Shown one piece after another: positions 34,269 through 43,384 of a stretch of DNA of 64,000 nt. The number at the start of each line of letters is the position of its first letter. Position 1 is the stretch's first letter. Source of the stretch: Alistipes sp. (GTDB lineage Bacteria; Bacteroidota; Bacteroidia; Bacteroidales; Rikenellaceae). The position numbers were made by a program, and so were the translations under genes. The notes beneath the pieces are model-generated. The model was given only the letters and a program-made list of their open reading frames with translations, ran no database searches and was not told the DNA's origin. Location: NCBI GenBank assembly GCA_017436185.1, contig JAFSDP010000012.1:1-64000 (forward strand). Direction: 5' to 3'.

Positions 34269-34946
34269 ATGAACAAATACCAACCCAATCCGCTCAACAC
34301 GGCGGATATTGAACTTTCTGAGTCGCTCGTTGAGCTGACCGAAAAGATGGCCCGTAACGTACACGAGGTGTGGGCTGCAGGCCGCTATGCCGAGGGCTGG
34401 AGGTGGGGCGAGGAGCGTAATGATGCGCTCAAGACGCACCCCTGCCTGATTCCCTACGACGAATTGTCCGAGGCGGAGCGTGAATATGACCGCCACACCG
34501 CCATCGAGACGCTGAAGTTGATTCTTTCGCTGGGCTTCACCATCAAAAAGGAGGAACCGTTTATCTCCGACGAGGTCTATATCGACGGCAAAGCCGTACA
34601 GCTCTTTATGCGAGGCACCAGCACGTTGGTTGGTCTGGATTGGAACGACTATACGATGTTCCGCAGCCACGCCGACCGCCTCTTGGCCCTCGAATTGTCG
34701 GCCCCGGCCGATGAACTTCCTGCGCTGCTGGCGGAGCGATTGAAGACACTACCCGAAGCCCCCAAGAACGTGATGGTCAATTTTATCACCGCCGACGAGG
34801 AGACGCTGACCTTCGACTGTACGAACAACATCCTTTCGGCCGTGCAGTCGGACCCCGAAAATCCCGCCAATCTGTTGTGGGGTACCTGGAGTGACGAAAA
34901 GGTGGCCGAAGGGGCAATTTCGTTGTTCCTAATCTTCGGTTTCTAA
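34269..34946 (+). CDS. RyR-domain protein
   Basis: A 225-residue protein. Residues about 15-95 (NVHEVWAAGRYAEGWRWGEERNDALKTHPCLIPYDEL…EREYDRHTAIETLKLILSLGF) form a RyR domain clearly related to that of the preceding gene: the two share the pattern W-x(2)-x-R-x(2)-x-GW and KTHP-x-L-x-PY. The C-terminal ~125 residues are not recognised. ATG 34269 is preferred; GTG 34215 lies inside the hairpin loop. Likely a paralogue that arose by tandem duplication, perhaps binding the same ligand. Confidence 0.75.
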   Translation: MNKYQPNPLNTADIELSESLVELTEKMARNVHEVWAAGRYAEGWRWGEERNDALKTHPCLIPYDELSEAEREYDRHTAIETLKLILSLGFTIKKEEPFISDEVYIDGKAVQLFMRGTSTLVGLDWNDYTMFRSHADRLLALELSAPADELPALLAERLKTLPEAPKNVMVNFITADEETLTFDCTNNILSAVQSDPENPANLLWGTWSDEKVAEGAISLFLIFGF

Positions 34947-34958
34947 TCAACCACTGCG

Positions 34959-35426
34959 ATGGCCGAGGAGTTACGGATAGCACAAGGGTCGAAGGCGGAG
35001 CGTTATGCGCTGCTCGTGGAGCAGGTCGCCTCGCTCTTGCAGGGCGAGACGGATAGGGTGGCCCGTATGGCCAATGTGGCGGCAATGATTCATCAGACCT
35101 TCGGCTTCTGGTGGACGGGCTTCTATCGGGTCGTGGGGGAGGAGTTGGTGCTCGGCCCCTTTCAAGGCCCGTTGGCCTGTATGCGCATCCGCTACGGAAG
35201 AGGAGTGTGCGGCACGGCCTGGAAGGAGCGCCGTACGGTGATTGTCGAAGATGTCGAACAATTCCCCGGCCATATAGCCTGTAGTTCGGCCTCCCGCAGT
35301 GAGATTGTCGTACCGCTGATGCGGGGCGACGAGGTGGTTGCCGTACTCGATATTGACAGCGAAAAATTGGCGACCTTCGATGAGGAAGATCGCCATTGGT
35401 TGGAGCAAATCGTTTCGCTGGTTTAG
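34959..35426 (+). CDS. msrC: Free methionine-(R)-sulfoxide reductase (GAF type)
   Basis: A 155-residue GAF-domain enzyme that reduces free Met-R-sulfoxide. FGFWWTGFYRVVGEELVLGPFQGPLACMRIRYGRGVCGTAWKERR and FPGHIACSSASRSEIVVPL carry the three conserved cysteines (in PLAC, GVCG and IACSS) used for catalysis and resolution. Length fits the family. It lies 12 bp after the RyR gene and overlaps the converging dehydrogenase gene by 4 bp at its stop. A role in oxidative-stress repair is well supported by the family. Confidence 0.93.
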   Translation: MAEELRIAQGSKAERYALLVEQVASLLQGETDRVARMANVAAMIHQTFGFWWTGFYRVVGEELVLGPFQGPLACMRIRYGRGVCGTAWKERRTVIVEDVEQFPGHIACSSASRSEIVVPLMRGDEVVAVLDIDSEKLATFDEEDRHWLEQIVSLV

Positions 35427-36355
35427 TAGCCTCGTTCGATGTTGGCGGCGATGCCTTCGACCAACCGACGACGTGCCTCGATGGAGGCCCAAGCGGTGTG
35501 GGGTGTGAAGGAGAGACGCTCGGCAATCTCCTCGGACAACAACGGCGAGTCGGCCGACAACGGCTCTCGCTCAAAGACATCCAAGCCTGCCCCGAGCAGG
35601 CTTTTTTTGTGCAGTGCCTCGGCCAGAGCCGCCTCATCCACGATGCCGCCACGTCCTGCATTCAGCAGTACGGCGGTTGGCTTGACGATTTCTAACGCTT
35701 TGCTGTCGATGAGGTTACGGGTCCGCTCATTAAGTGGAGCGTGAATTGAAATCACGTCGGATGTGGTGAGGAGTTCCTCCAACGAGACGGCTCGGAAATG
35801 GTCGTCGTGCGGTTTTCCCGAGGTGGCATAATAGACCACCTCCATCCCGAAGGCTTCGGCCACTTGTGCTACGCGGCGGCCAATCGTTCCCAATCCGACG
35901 ATACCCATTCTTCGACCTGCCAACTCGCCAAACGAACGGCCGTGATGGGTAAATAACCCATCGGCGGAGTAGTCGCCCGACTTGACATAATGGTCGAAAT
36001 AGGGGAGGCGATTCATCAGCGACAGAAGGTGGGCAAAGGTGCTCTGCACGACACTTTCGGTCGAGTAACCCGCCACATTACGTACGGCGATGCCCAGTTC
36101 GGCGGCGGCCTCAAGATCGACATTGTTCATTCCCGTGGCAGCGATGCAGATCAGGCGCAACTTGGGGGCGGCGATCATCTCGTTGCGGCTGATGACCACC
36201 TTGTTGGTGATGATGATTTCGGCTGTGGCAATGCGGTCGATGACCTCTTCGGGGGCAGTGCGGTCGTAGCAGACCAGGGTGCCCAATGCCTCAATGCGCT
36301 CGAGCGATACATCGCCCAGCGTGGCTCTGTCGAGCAGTACAATGCGGGGTTGCAT
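35423..36355 (-). CDS. D-2-hydroxyacid dehydrogenase (glycerate-dehydrogenase-like)
   Basis: A 310-residue NAD(P)-dependent dehydrogenase. NKVVISRNEMIAAPKLRLICIAATGMNNVD is the substrate-domain motif, VGLGTIGRRVAQVAEAFGMEVVYY the nucleotide-binding Rossmann motif, and VLLNAGRGGIVDEAALAEAL, GLDVFEREPL and the catalytic FTPHTAW His complete the family. Relatives reduce hydroxypyruvate or glyoxylate. It is 3 bp after the AraC regulator gene on the same strand, so the two are co-transcribed and divergent to the rhamnose operon. Confidence 0.9.
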   Translation of the reverse strand: MQPRIVLLDRATLGDVSLERIEALGTLVCYDRTAPEEVIDRIATAEIIITNKVVISRNEMIAAPKLRLICIAATGMNNVDLEAAAELGIAVRNVAGYSTESVVQSTFAHLLSLMNRLPYFDHYVKSGDYSADGLFTHHGRSFGELAGRRMGIVGLGTIGRRVAQVAEAFGMEVVYYATSGKPHDDHFRAVSLEELLTTSDVISIHAPLNERTRNLIDSKALEIVKPTAVLLNAGRGGIVDEAALAEALHKKSLLGAGLDVFEREPLSADSPLLSEEIAERLSFTPHTAWASIEARRRLVEGIAANIERGY

Positions 36356-36358
36356 AGG

Positions 36359-37261
36359 CTATCGCTGTGCTACTTTGTGCAGAATGCCGTGCTTGGCACG
36401 AAACTCCGAGGCGGTAATCTTCATATGCTGCTTGAAGAAACAGCAGAAACGGCTCACCGACTCAAACCCCGTCTCGTAGGCAATCTCCGAAATGTTCTTG
36501 GTCGAGGTGGTCAGCAACTCCTTGGCCAGGTTGAGTTTCAGTTGTTGCTGGTAGCTCGACATCGAGACACCTGTGATGTTCTTAAAGAGGCTGCGTAGCA
36601 GCGAGTAGCTCATCGAGAGTTGGGCGGCAATATCGGCAGGCGAGAGGCGGGTGGCGATATTCTCACGCAACAGCATCTGTGCCTGGTTGATTTTGTCGGT
36701 ATTCTTGTTGCCTCGGTTCGAGAAATTGACGTGCTCGAAATAGATGCGACCCATCAGGTGGGTGATGACGCCCGCCATCACCTGCTGCGCACCGCGAATG
36801 CTCTCTTCGGAGTATTTGATGATTTTGTGATAGAGGCTCACCAACGACTCACGCACACCCACCTTCACGAGCGGGTCGCCCTGCACGAAGAAGTTGCGCA
36901 CGATGCAGTCGGCCTGCTCGCCTTTGAAGCCGACCCACATCTCGTTCCAACCGGTCTCGATGTTGGGGTAGTAGAGGTGGCGCTCACCCGGGTAGAGCAG
37001 GATGACCGTGCCCGCCTCGATGGGGCGCAACGGACACGAATCGGATTGAAAGAAGCCCTCGCCTTCGGTGATATAGACCAACTGGTACTCGTCGAGAATA
37101 CGGCCCTGGTTGGTGAAATTGTAGTCGCTCGGGTGGAGCGAGACGGGGTAGGGTTGATGCGGTTCGACGTGCTGATAGCCGACGGTTGTGCAGACCAACC
37201 CCCATTTTTCGTCCAGTGTGCTTGACGATAAATACTTAAATAAATCGCGTGTCTGTCCCAT
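36359..37261 (-). CDS. rhaR: AraC-family regulator next to the rhamnose operon
   Basis: A 300-residue AraC/XylS regulator. The N-terminal cupin-like sensing domain (EGFFQSDSCPLRPIEAGTVILLYPGERHLYYP) would bind L-rhamnose; the two HTH motifs lie at ATRLSPADIAAQLSMSYSLLRSLFKNITG and NISEIAYETGFESVSRFCCFFKQHMKITASEFR. Divergence from rhaB, with heptamer repeats between them, makes it the likely activator of the rhamnose operon. The symbol is by analogy to Bacteroides RhaR; direct evidence is absent. Co-transcribed with the dehydrogenase downstream. Confidence 0.8.
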   Translation of the reverse strand: MGQTRDLFKYLSSSTLDEKWGLVCTTVGYQHVEPHQPYPVSLHPSDYNFTNQGRILDEYQLVYITEGEGFFQSDSCPLRPIEAGTVILLYPGERHLYYPNIETGWNEMWVGFKGEQADCIVRNFFVQGDPLVKVGVRESLVSLYHKIIKYSEESIRGAQQVMAGVITHLMGRIYFEHVNFSNRGNKNTDKINQAQMLLRENIATRLSPADIAAQLSMSYSLLRSLFKNITGVSMSSYQQQLKLNLAKELLTTSTKNISEIAYETGFESVSRFCCFFKQHMKITASEFRAKHGILHKVAQR

Positions 37262-37288
37262 AAGATAGCGTTATTGAAGTGTAACTTG

Positions 37289-37433
37289 TTAGCAAATTTA
37301 GCAATTATTTCTGAATTTGCGCCACTTTTTTATATTTTTAGCAAAAAAGTTTCTTTGTATCATAATTCGACATTCATTTGTCAAAAATATAAAACCCTCT
37401 CTCGGCTTATTTTGCTAAATTTGTTATTGCTAA
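37289..37433. promoter_or_regulatory. Operator array between the AraC gene and rhaB
   Basis: Five heptamers: TTAGCAA at 37289-37295, 37298-37304 and 37338-37344; TTGCTAA at 37412-37418 and 37427-37433. Each outer group overlaps a -7 element: TAAATTTG on the plus strand (37416-37423) for rhaB, and on the minus strand (37300-37293) for the regulator. The symmetry is nearly perfect. Confidence 0.65.
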
Positions 37434-37510
37434 ATGGGCTCGTTGCGTAAAATGGTACGATGAGCAAAAAACGAAAGCCAAGATACGATTTTTTTCAACC
37501 TATACTACTA

Positions 37511-38941
37511 ATGACAGCACAACATTTTTTGGCCGTAGATTTGGGCGCGACCAGCGGTCGTGTAATTTTGGCCACCCTCTCGGACGAGAAGCTCGACCTG
37601 GAGGTGCTTCACCGTTTCAACAACCCCTTGATTGAGGTAAACGGCAAGTATTTTTGGAACATCTACTCGCTCTACGAGGATATCCTGCGTGGCCTGACGG
37701 AGGCCGGCAAGCGCAAGATCGAGGTGCGCTCGATCGGTATCGATACGTGGGGCGTCGATTTTGTTCATATCGCCAAAGATGGTACGCTGTGCGGTCTTCC
37801 CCGCTCGTACCGCGACCCCTACACCAACGGCGTTCCCGAGGCCTACTTCGAGAAACTCTCGCGCAAGGAGGTCTATGCCCGCACCGGTATTCAGATTATG
37901 AACTTCAACTCGCTCTTCCAGCTCTATGCACAGCACGAGGAGCAGTCGTCGGCCCTGGCCGCAGGCGAGAAGATTCTCTTTATGCCCGATGCACTGTCTT
38001 ATCTTTTGACGGGCAACCAGGTGTGCGAGTACACCATCCTCTCCACCTCGCAGTTTATGAATCCCCGCACCAAGCAGGTCGATGAGGAGCTGCTGCAGGT
38101 GGCCGGTATCGAGAAGAGCCGCTTCCCCGAGGTGGTGATGCCCGGTACCCAGGTGGGTGTCTTGACCCCCGCCATCGCCAAGAGCACGGGGCTGGGTCAG
38201 ATTCCCGTAGTGGCCGTAGCAGGTCACGATACGGGCTCGGCTGTGGCTGCCGTTCCGGCCGTGGATAAGGGCTTTGCCTACCTCTCGTCGGGTACCTGGT
38301 CGCTGATGGGCGTCGAGTTGGAGGAGCCCGAGATTACCGAGGAGTCGTTCGAGATGAACTACACCAACGAGGGCGGTGTGGATGGAACGACCCGCTTCCT
38401 GAAGAACATCACCGGTATGTGGCTCTTGGAGCAGTGCCGAGCGACGTGGAAGAAGGAGGGTAAGGATTACTCCTATCCCGAGATTATGCAGATGATGCAG
38501 ACCACGGTGGCTACGGCTCCGGCCGATCTGCTCGATCCCGATGCCAAGGAGTTTGCCGCCCCGACCAATATGCCCGAGGCCATTCGCAACTATTGCGTGG
38601 CAAACGGCAAGGCAGTGCCCGAGGGTGATGCCCAGATGATTCGTCTGATCTTCGACTCGCTGGCTGCCAAGTATGCCGATGTGCTGGGTAAGTTGCAGCA
38701 GGTGGCACCGTTCGAGATTAAGACCCTCCACGTCATTGGTGGTGGCGCCCAGAACGATCTGCTGAACCAGATGACGGCCGATGCCTGCGGTATCGAGGTG
38801 GTTGCAGGTCCGTCGGAGGCTACGGCGCTGGGTAATGTGATGGTACAGGCTCGTGCCGCCGGTCTGGTTGGCTCGTTGGAGGAGATGCGTCGCTACATCA
38901 GCCGCTCGATCGAAACGAAGCACTACGCTCCCCGTAAATAA
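37511..38941 (+). CDS. rhaB: Rhamnulokinase
   Basis: A 476-residue FGGY-family sugar kinase that phosphorylates L-rhamnulose at position 1. FLAVDLGATSGRVILATL is the N-terminal ATPase motif, GIDTWGVDFV the substrate-side motif, AVAGHDTGSAVAAVP and LSSGTWSLMGVELEEP the adenosine motifs, and HVIGGGAQNDLLNQMTADA completes the FGGY signature. ATG 37511 matches the usual family start; the ATG at 37460 would add a lysine-rich extension. First gene of the operon. Confidence 0.95.
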   Translation: MTAQHFLAVDLGATSGRVILATLSDEKLDLEVLHRFNNPLIEVNGKYFWNIYSLYEDILRGLTEAGKRKIEVRSIGIDTWGVDFVHIAKDGTLCGLPRSYRDPYTNGVPEAYFEKLSRKEVYARTGIQIMNFNSLFQLYAQHEEQSSALAAGEKILFMPDALSYLLTGNQVCEYTILSTSQFMNPRTKQVDEELLQVAGIEKSRFPEVVMPGTQVGVLTPAIAKSTGLGQIPVVAVAGHDTGSAVAAVPAVDKGFAYLSSGTWSLMGVELEEPEITEESFEMNYTNEGGVDGTTRFLKNITGMWLLEQCRATWKKEGKDYSYPEIMQMMQTTVATAPADLLDPDAKEFAAPTNMPEAIRNYCVANGKAVPEGDAQMIRLIFDSLAAKYADVLGKLQQVAPFEIKTLHVIGGGAQNDLLNQMTADACGIEVVAGPSEATALGNVMVQARAAGLVGSLEEMRRYISRSIETKHYAPRK

Positions 38942-38995
38942 GCGAAAACATAACAATTAACAATAATTATTTACCTATCTAAAACTACAACAAGT

Positions 38996-40249
38996 ATGAA
39001 AACAGAACTCATTGAAAAGGCTTATGCCATTGCCAAAGAGCGTTACGCTGCCATTGGTATTGATACGGACGCTGTGCTGGAGCAGCTGCAGAAGATTTCG
39101 TTGTCGCTGCACTGTTGGCAGGCTGACGACGTGGTAGGCTTCGAGCCCAAGGCCGGCGCCCTGTCGGGTGGTATTCAGGCTACGGGTAATTATCCCGGTC
39201 GTGCCCGCAACATCGACGAGTTGCGTCAGGATGTGCTGAAGGCCGCTTCGTTGATCCCCGGTAAGCACCGTCTGAACCTGCACGAGATCTATGGCGATTT
39301 CGGTGGTGTGTTCGTTGATCGCGACCAGGTAGAGCCTTGCCACTTCCAGAGTTGGATCGATTGGGCCAAGGCCAACGATATGAAGCTCGACTTCAACTCG
39401 ACTTCGTTCTCGCACCCCAAGTCGGGCGATCTGTCGCTGTCGAATCCCGATCCCGAGATTCGCAACTTCTGGATTGAGCACACGAAGCGTTGCCGTGCCG
39501 TTGCCGAGGCGATGGGTGAGGCCCAGGGCGATCCCTGTATTATGAACGTATGGGTACACGACGGCTCGAAGGACCTGACCGTAAACCGTATGCTCTATCG
39601 TGAGCTGCTGAAGGATTCGCTGGATCAGATCTTCGCCACCGAGTACAAGAATATGAAGGATTGCATCGAGTCGAAGGTGTTCGGTATCGGTCTGGAGAGC
39701 TACACCGTTGGTTCGAACGACTTCTACATCGGTTACGGTGCTTCGCGCGGCAAGATGGTAACCCTCGATACGGGTCACTTCCACCCGACCGAGAGCATTG
39801 CCGACAAGATTTCGTCGCTGTTGCTCTACACCCCCGAGGTGATGCTGCACGTTTCGCGCCCCGTACGTTGGGACTCGGACCACGTGACCATCATCAACGA
39901 CGAGACCCTCGAGCTGTGCAAGGAGATCACCCGTTGCGGTGCGCTGGATAAGGTACACATCGGTCTGGACTACTTCGATGCTTCGATCAACCGCATCGGT
40001 GCATACGTGATTGGTTCGCGTGCTACGCAGAAGTGCGTGCTGCAGGCCCTGTTGGAGCCTATCCAGACGCTGCGTGAGTACGAGCTGTCGGGCAAGGGCT
40101 TCGAGCGTCTGGCTCTGTTGGAGGAGTGCAAGTCGCTGCCTTGGACCGCTGTTTGGGATATGTTCTGCTTGAAGAACGACGTACCCGTTGGCGAGGAGTT
40201 CATCGCCGACGTACAGAAGTACGAGCAGGAGGTTACCTCGAAGCGTTAA
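38996..40249 (+). CDS. rhaA: L-rhamnose isomerase
   Basis: A 417-residue metal-dependent isomerase that converts L-rhamnose to L-rhamnulose. The start (IEKAYAIAKERYAAIGIDTDAVLEQLQKISLSLHCWQADDVVGFEP) and the active-site segments LNLHEIYGDFGG, WIDWAKANDMKLDFNSTSFSHPK, NVWVHDGSKD and MVTLDTGHFHPTE match RhaA closely, including the metal-ligand acids and histidines. Full length. Lies 54 bp after rhaB, before fucO. Confidence 0.97.
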   Translation: MKTELIEKAYAIAKERYAAIGIDTDAVLEQLQKISLSLHCWQADDVVGFEPKAGALSGGIQATGNYPGRARNIDELRQDVLKAASLIPGKHRLNLHEIYGDFGGVFVDRDQVEPCHFQSWIDWAKANDMKLDFNSTSFSHPKSGDLSLSNPDPEIRNFWIEHTKRCRAVAEAMGEAQGDPCIMNVWVHDGSKDLTVNRMLYRELLKDSLDQIFATEYKNMKDCIESKVFGIGLESYTVGSNDFYIGYGASRGKMVTLDTGHFHPTESIADKISSLLLYTPEVMLHVSRPVRWDSDHVTIINDETLELCKEITRCGALDKVHIGLDYFDASINRIGAYVIGSRATQKCVLQALLEPIQTLREYELSGKGFERLALLEECKSLPWTAVWDMFCLKNDVPVGEEFIADVQKYEQEVTSKR

Positions 40250-40279
40250 TTAGTTACTTTTCCCTTAAAACGAAAAACG

Positions 40280-41434
40280 ATGTATCGTATTGTATTGAAC
40301 GAAACCTCCTACTATGGAGCAGGTTGCCGTGCGGTGATTGCTGACGAGATCAAAAAGCGCGGTTATAAGAAGGTGATGCTCATCACCGATAAGGACCTCA
40401 TCAAGTTTGGTGTTGCTGCCAAGGTGGAGGAGGTATTGAAGGGTGCCGAGATCCCCTACGAGATCTTCTCGGACATCAAGCCCAATCCGACCATTAAGAA
40501 CGTGCTGGATGCACTGGCTGCTTTCCAGGCTTCGGGTGCTGACTGCATCGTAGCGCTGGGTGGTGGTTCGTCGATTGACACGGCCAAGGCGGTGGGTGTG
40601 ATCAACAACAACCCCGAGTTCATCGATGTTCGTTCGCTGGAGGGCGTAGCCCCCACGAAGAATCGTGCCGTTCCCACCTTTGCACTCCCCACGACGGCCG
40701 GTACGGCTGCCGAGGTAACCATCAACTATGTGATTACCGACGAGGAGAACAAGAAGAAGATGGTATGTGTCGATCCGAACGACATTCCGATGTGCGCCGT
40801 GATCGACTGCGAGCTGATGATGTCGATGCCCAAGGGCCTGACGGCTGCTACGGGTATGGATGCTCTGACGCACGCCATTGAGAGCTACATCACGCCCGGT
40901 GCCTGGACGATGAGCGATATGTTTGAGGAGAAGGCTATCGAGCTGATTCACAAGCACCTCTACAACGCTGTTCAGAACGGTCAGGATGTCGAGGCTCGCG
41001 AGGGTATGGCCGAGGCACAGTACATTGCCGGTATGGGCTTCTCGAATGTAGGTCTGGGTATCGTACACTCGATGGCGCACCCGCTGGGTGCCTTCTACGA
41101 CACGCCGCACGGTGTGGCTAACGCCCTGCTGCTGCCCTATGTAATGGAGTACAATGCCGATTCGCCGGCTCGTGCCAAGTATCTCGGTATCGCCAAGGCG
41201 ATGGGCGTTGATACGACGGGTATGTCGGTGGACGAGGGTGTGAAGGCTGCCATCGATGCTGTGAAGGCGCTCTCGATCAGCATCAACATCCCGCAGCGTC
41301 TCTCGGAGATTGGCGTAAAGAAGGAGGATCTGCACGATCTGGCTGTTGCCGCCTTCAACGATGTCTGCACGGGTGGTAACCCCCGTCCGACGTCGGTCGA
41401 GGAGATTGAGGCCCTCTATAACACGGCTTACTAA
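40280..41434 (+). CDS. fucO: Lactaldehyde reductase
   Basis: A 384-residue iron-dependent alcohol dehydrogenase. GGGSSIDTAKAVG binds NAD; ATGMDALTHAIESY and GIVHSMAHPLGAFYDTPHG supply the Asp and three His iron ligands. FucO reduces L-lactaldehyde, made by the aldolase RhaD, to 1,2-propanediol, which fits its position within the rhamnose operon and anaerobic life. It starts 30 bp after rhaA and is followed by rhaT after 15 bp. Confidence 0.95.
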   Translation: MYRIVLNETSYYGAGCRAVIADEIKKRGYKKVMLITDKDLIKFGVAAKVEEVLKGAEIPYEIFSDIKPNPTIKNVLDALAAFQASGADCIVALGGGSSIDTAKAVGVINNNPEFIDVRSLEGVAPTKNRAVPTFALPTTAGTAAEVTINYVITDEENKKKMVCVDPNDIPMCAVIDCELMMSMPKGLTAATGMDALTHAIESYITPGAWTMSDMFEEKAIELIHKHLYNAVQNGQDVEAREGMAEAQYIAGMGFSNVGLGIVHSMAHPLGAFYDTPHGVANALLLPYVMEYNADSPARAKYLGIAKAMGVDTTGMSVDEGVKAAIDAVKALSISINIPQRLSEIGVKKEDLHDLAVAAFNDVCTGGNPRPTSVEEIEALYNTAY

Positions 41435-41449
41435 ACCTTTCAAGCAACT

Positions 41450-42487
41450 ATGGAGATTCTTTTTGGTCTTCTGATTATCGCCATCGGCAGCTTCTGCCAG
41501 TCCAGCTCGTATGTGCCTATCAACAAGGTTCGTGAGTGGTCGTGGGAGAGTTTCTGGCTGACCCAGGGCGTCTTTGCTTGGCTTGTATTTCCCCTGCTGG
41601 GTGCCCTTCTGGCTGTGCCGGAGGGTCACTCGCTGGGCGAATTGTTCGTAAACGGTGACTCGTTCCGTATCTGGATGACCATCCTCTTCGGTGTACTGTG
41701 GGGTGTGGGCGGTCTCACGTTTGGTCTGTCGATGCGCTACCTCGGTGTGGCACTCGGTCAGTCGATTTCGCTGGGAACGTGTGCAGGTCTGGGTACGATT
41801 TTGGGTCCCGTGCTGCTCAATCTCTTCTTTCCCGAGCTCAACGCACTGCAGTCGCTGACGGCTGCCGTGATTTGGGGTGTGGTCGTAACGCTTGCAGGTA
41901 TCGCCATCATTGGTGTTGCCGGCTCGATGAAGGCCGCCTCGCTGTCGAAGGAGGAGAAGGAGGCTGCCGTAAAGGATTTCAACTTCCCGAAGGGTATTAT
42001 GATTGCCCTCCTGGCCGGTTTTATGAGCGGTTGCTTCAATGTCGGTCTGGAGTTCGGTAAGGAGATTAACTTCGGCGAGCTGACCGATCCGATGTTCCGT
42101 ACGCTGCCCGCTACGCTGCTCATCACGCTGGGCGGTTTCGTAACGAACGCCGTCTATTGCCTGTGGCAGAACAAGAAGAACAACACCTTCAAGGACTACG
42201 CCCGCAAGGATCTGTGGCTCAATAACGTATTGTTCTGCGCCCTGGCCGGTGGTCTGTGGTATTCGCAGTTCTTCGGTCTGTCGCTCGGTCGCAGCTTCTT
42301 TGAGCCGGGCGGTGTGATGGATACGCTGTCGTTCTGCATCCTGATGGCACTCAACGTAACCTTCTCGAATGTGTGGGGTATCGTGCTCAAGGAGTGGAAG
42401 GGTTGCTCGAAGAAGACCATTGCAGTGCTGTTGATCGGTATTGTGGTGCTGATCGTCTCGACCTTCATTCCCGAGTTGATGAAGTAA
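41450..42487 (+). CDS. rhaT: L-rhamnose/proton symporter
   Basis: A 345-residue inner-membrane protein with about ten hydrophobic segments, the drug/metabolite-type fold of RhaT. The N-terminus SFCQSSSYVPINKVREWSWESFWLTQGVFAWLVFPLL and the internal GVLWGVGGLTFGLSMRYLGVALGQSISLGTCAGLGTILGP segments are diagnostic. It imports rhamnose with protons. The order rhaB-rhaA-fucO-rhaT-rhaD gives a full route from uptake to propanediol. Confidence 0.95.
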   Translation: MEILFGLLIIAIGSFCQSSSYVPINKVREWSWESFWLTQGVFAWLVFPLLGALLAVPEGHSLGELFVNGDSFRIWMTILFGVLWGVGGLTFGLSMRYLGVALGQSISLGTCAGLGTILGPVLLNLFFPELNALQSLTAAVIWGVVVTLAGIAIIGVAGSMKAASLSKEEKEAAVKDFNFPKGIMIALLAGFMSGCFNVGLEFGKEINFGELTDPMFRTLPATLLITLGGFVTNAVYCLWQNKKNNTFKDYARKDLWLNNVLFCALAGGLWYSQFFGLSLGRSFFEPGGVMDTLSFCILMALNVTFSNVWGIVLKEWKGCSKKTIAVLLIGIVVLIVSTFIPELMK

Positions 42488-42510
42488 TTTAACTAAAGTA
42501 AGATAAAACA

Positions 42511-43317
42511 ATGACTAAAAGTATTTTGGAGAATCGCCCCGCGCTGAAGGCCGAGATTGACAAGGTGGCCGAGGTTGCCGGTTATCTGTGGCAGAAGGGT
42601 TGGGCCGAGCGCAACGGTGGTAACATCACCATCAACGTTACGGAGTTTGTCGATGACGAGATTCGTCAGCTGCCCGCCATTTCGGAGAGCTATCCGATCG
42701 GTTGCACGCTGCCCGCTTTGAAGGGGTGCTATTTCTACTGCAAGGGTACGAATCGCCGTATGCGCGACCTGGCTCGCAACCCGATGGACAACGGCTCGAT
42801 TATCCGCATTCTGGACGACTGCGCTTCGTATGTCATCGTAGCCGATAAGGCCGTAAAGCCCACCTCGGAGATTGCTGCCCACCTCTCGATGCACAACCAG
42901 ATGGTTGTAAAGGGCAAGGGGTATAAGGCTGCCGTTCATACCCACCCGATTGACCTGGTGGCTATGACGCACAACCCCAAGTTCTTGGAGAAGGATGTGC
43001 TGACCAACCTGTTGTGGAGTATGATTCCCGAGACGCGTGCCTTCTGCCCGAAGGGTCTGGGTATTGTACCGTACAAGATGCCCTCGTCGGTGGAGTTGGC
43101 TGATGCCACCATCGAGCAGTTGGAGGAGTACGACGTAGTGATGTGGGAGAAGCACGGTGTTTGCGCCGTGGGTCCCGACATTATGGAGGCCTTCGATCAG
43201 GTGGATGTTTTGTCGAAAGCATCGCAGATCTATCTGACTGCCAAGTCGATGGGCTTCGAGCCTACGGGTACGACGCAGGAGCAGATGGACGAGCTGCAGC
43301 GTGCCTTCAACCTCTAA
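42511..43317 (+). CDS. rhaD: Rhamnulose-1-phosphate aldolase
   Basis: A 268-residue class II zinc aldolase that splits L-rhamnulose 1-phosphate into dihydroxyacetone phosphate and L-lactaldehyde. WAERNGGNITINVTEFVD is the phosphate/Glu region, AAVHTHPIDLVAMTHNP the HxH zinc motif, and MWEKHGVCAVGP the third zinc His. Last gene of the operon; a strong terminator follows 23 bp later. Confidence 0.95.
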   Translation: MTKSILENRPALKAEIDKVAEVAGYLWQKGWAERNGGNITINVTEFVDDEIRQLPAISESYPIGCTLPALKGCYFYCKGTNRRMRDLARNPMDNGSIIRILDDCASYVIVADKAVKPTSEIAAHLSMHNQMVVKGKGYKAAVHTHPIDLVAMTHNPKFLEKDVLTNLLWSMIPETRAFCPKGLGIVPYKMPSSVELADATIEQLEEYDVVMWEKHGVCAVGPDIMEAFDQVDVLSKASQIYLTAKSMGFEPTGTTQEQMDELQRAFNL

Positions 43318-43339
43318 AGCAACTTTTTTGCTCGAAACG

Positions 43340-43374
43340 AAAAGGATGTTCCTCGTGGGGCATCCTTTTTTCGT
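43340..43374 (+). terminator. Terminator of the rhamnose operon
   Basis: AAAAGGATG (43340-43348) and CATCCTTTT (43361-43369), followed by TTT. Confidence 0.85.
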
Positions 43375-43384
43375 GGAGTTTTCG

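Noticed and set aside
40265..42511. 748-codon minus-strand frame opposite fucO and rhaT
   Set aside because: A shadow caused by codon bias of the well-supported plus-strand genes; its translation is low in complexity and matches nothing.
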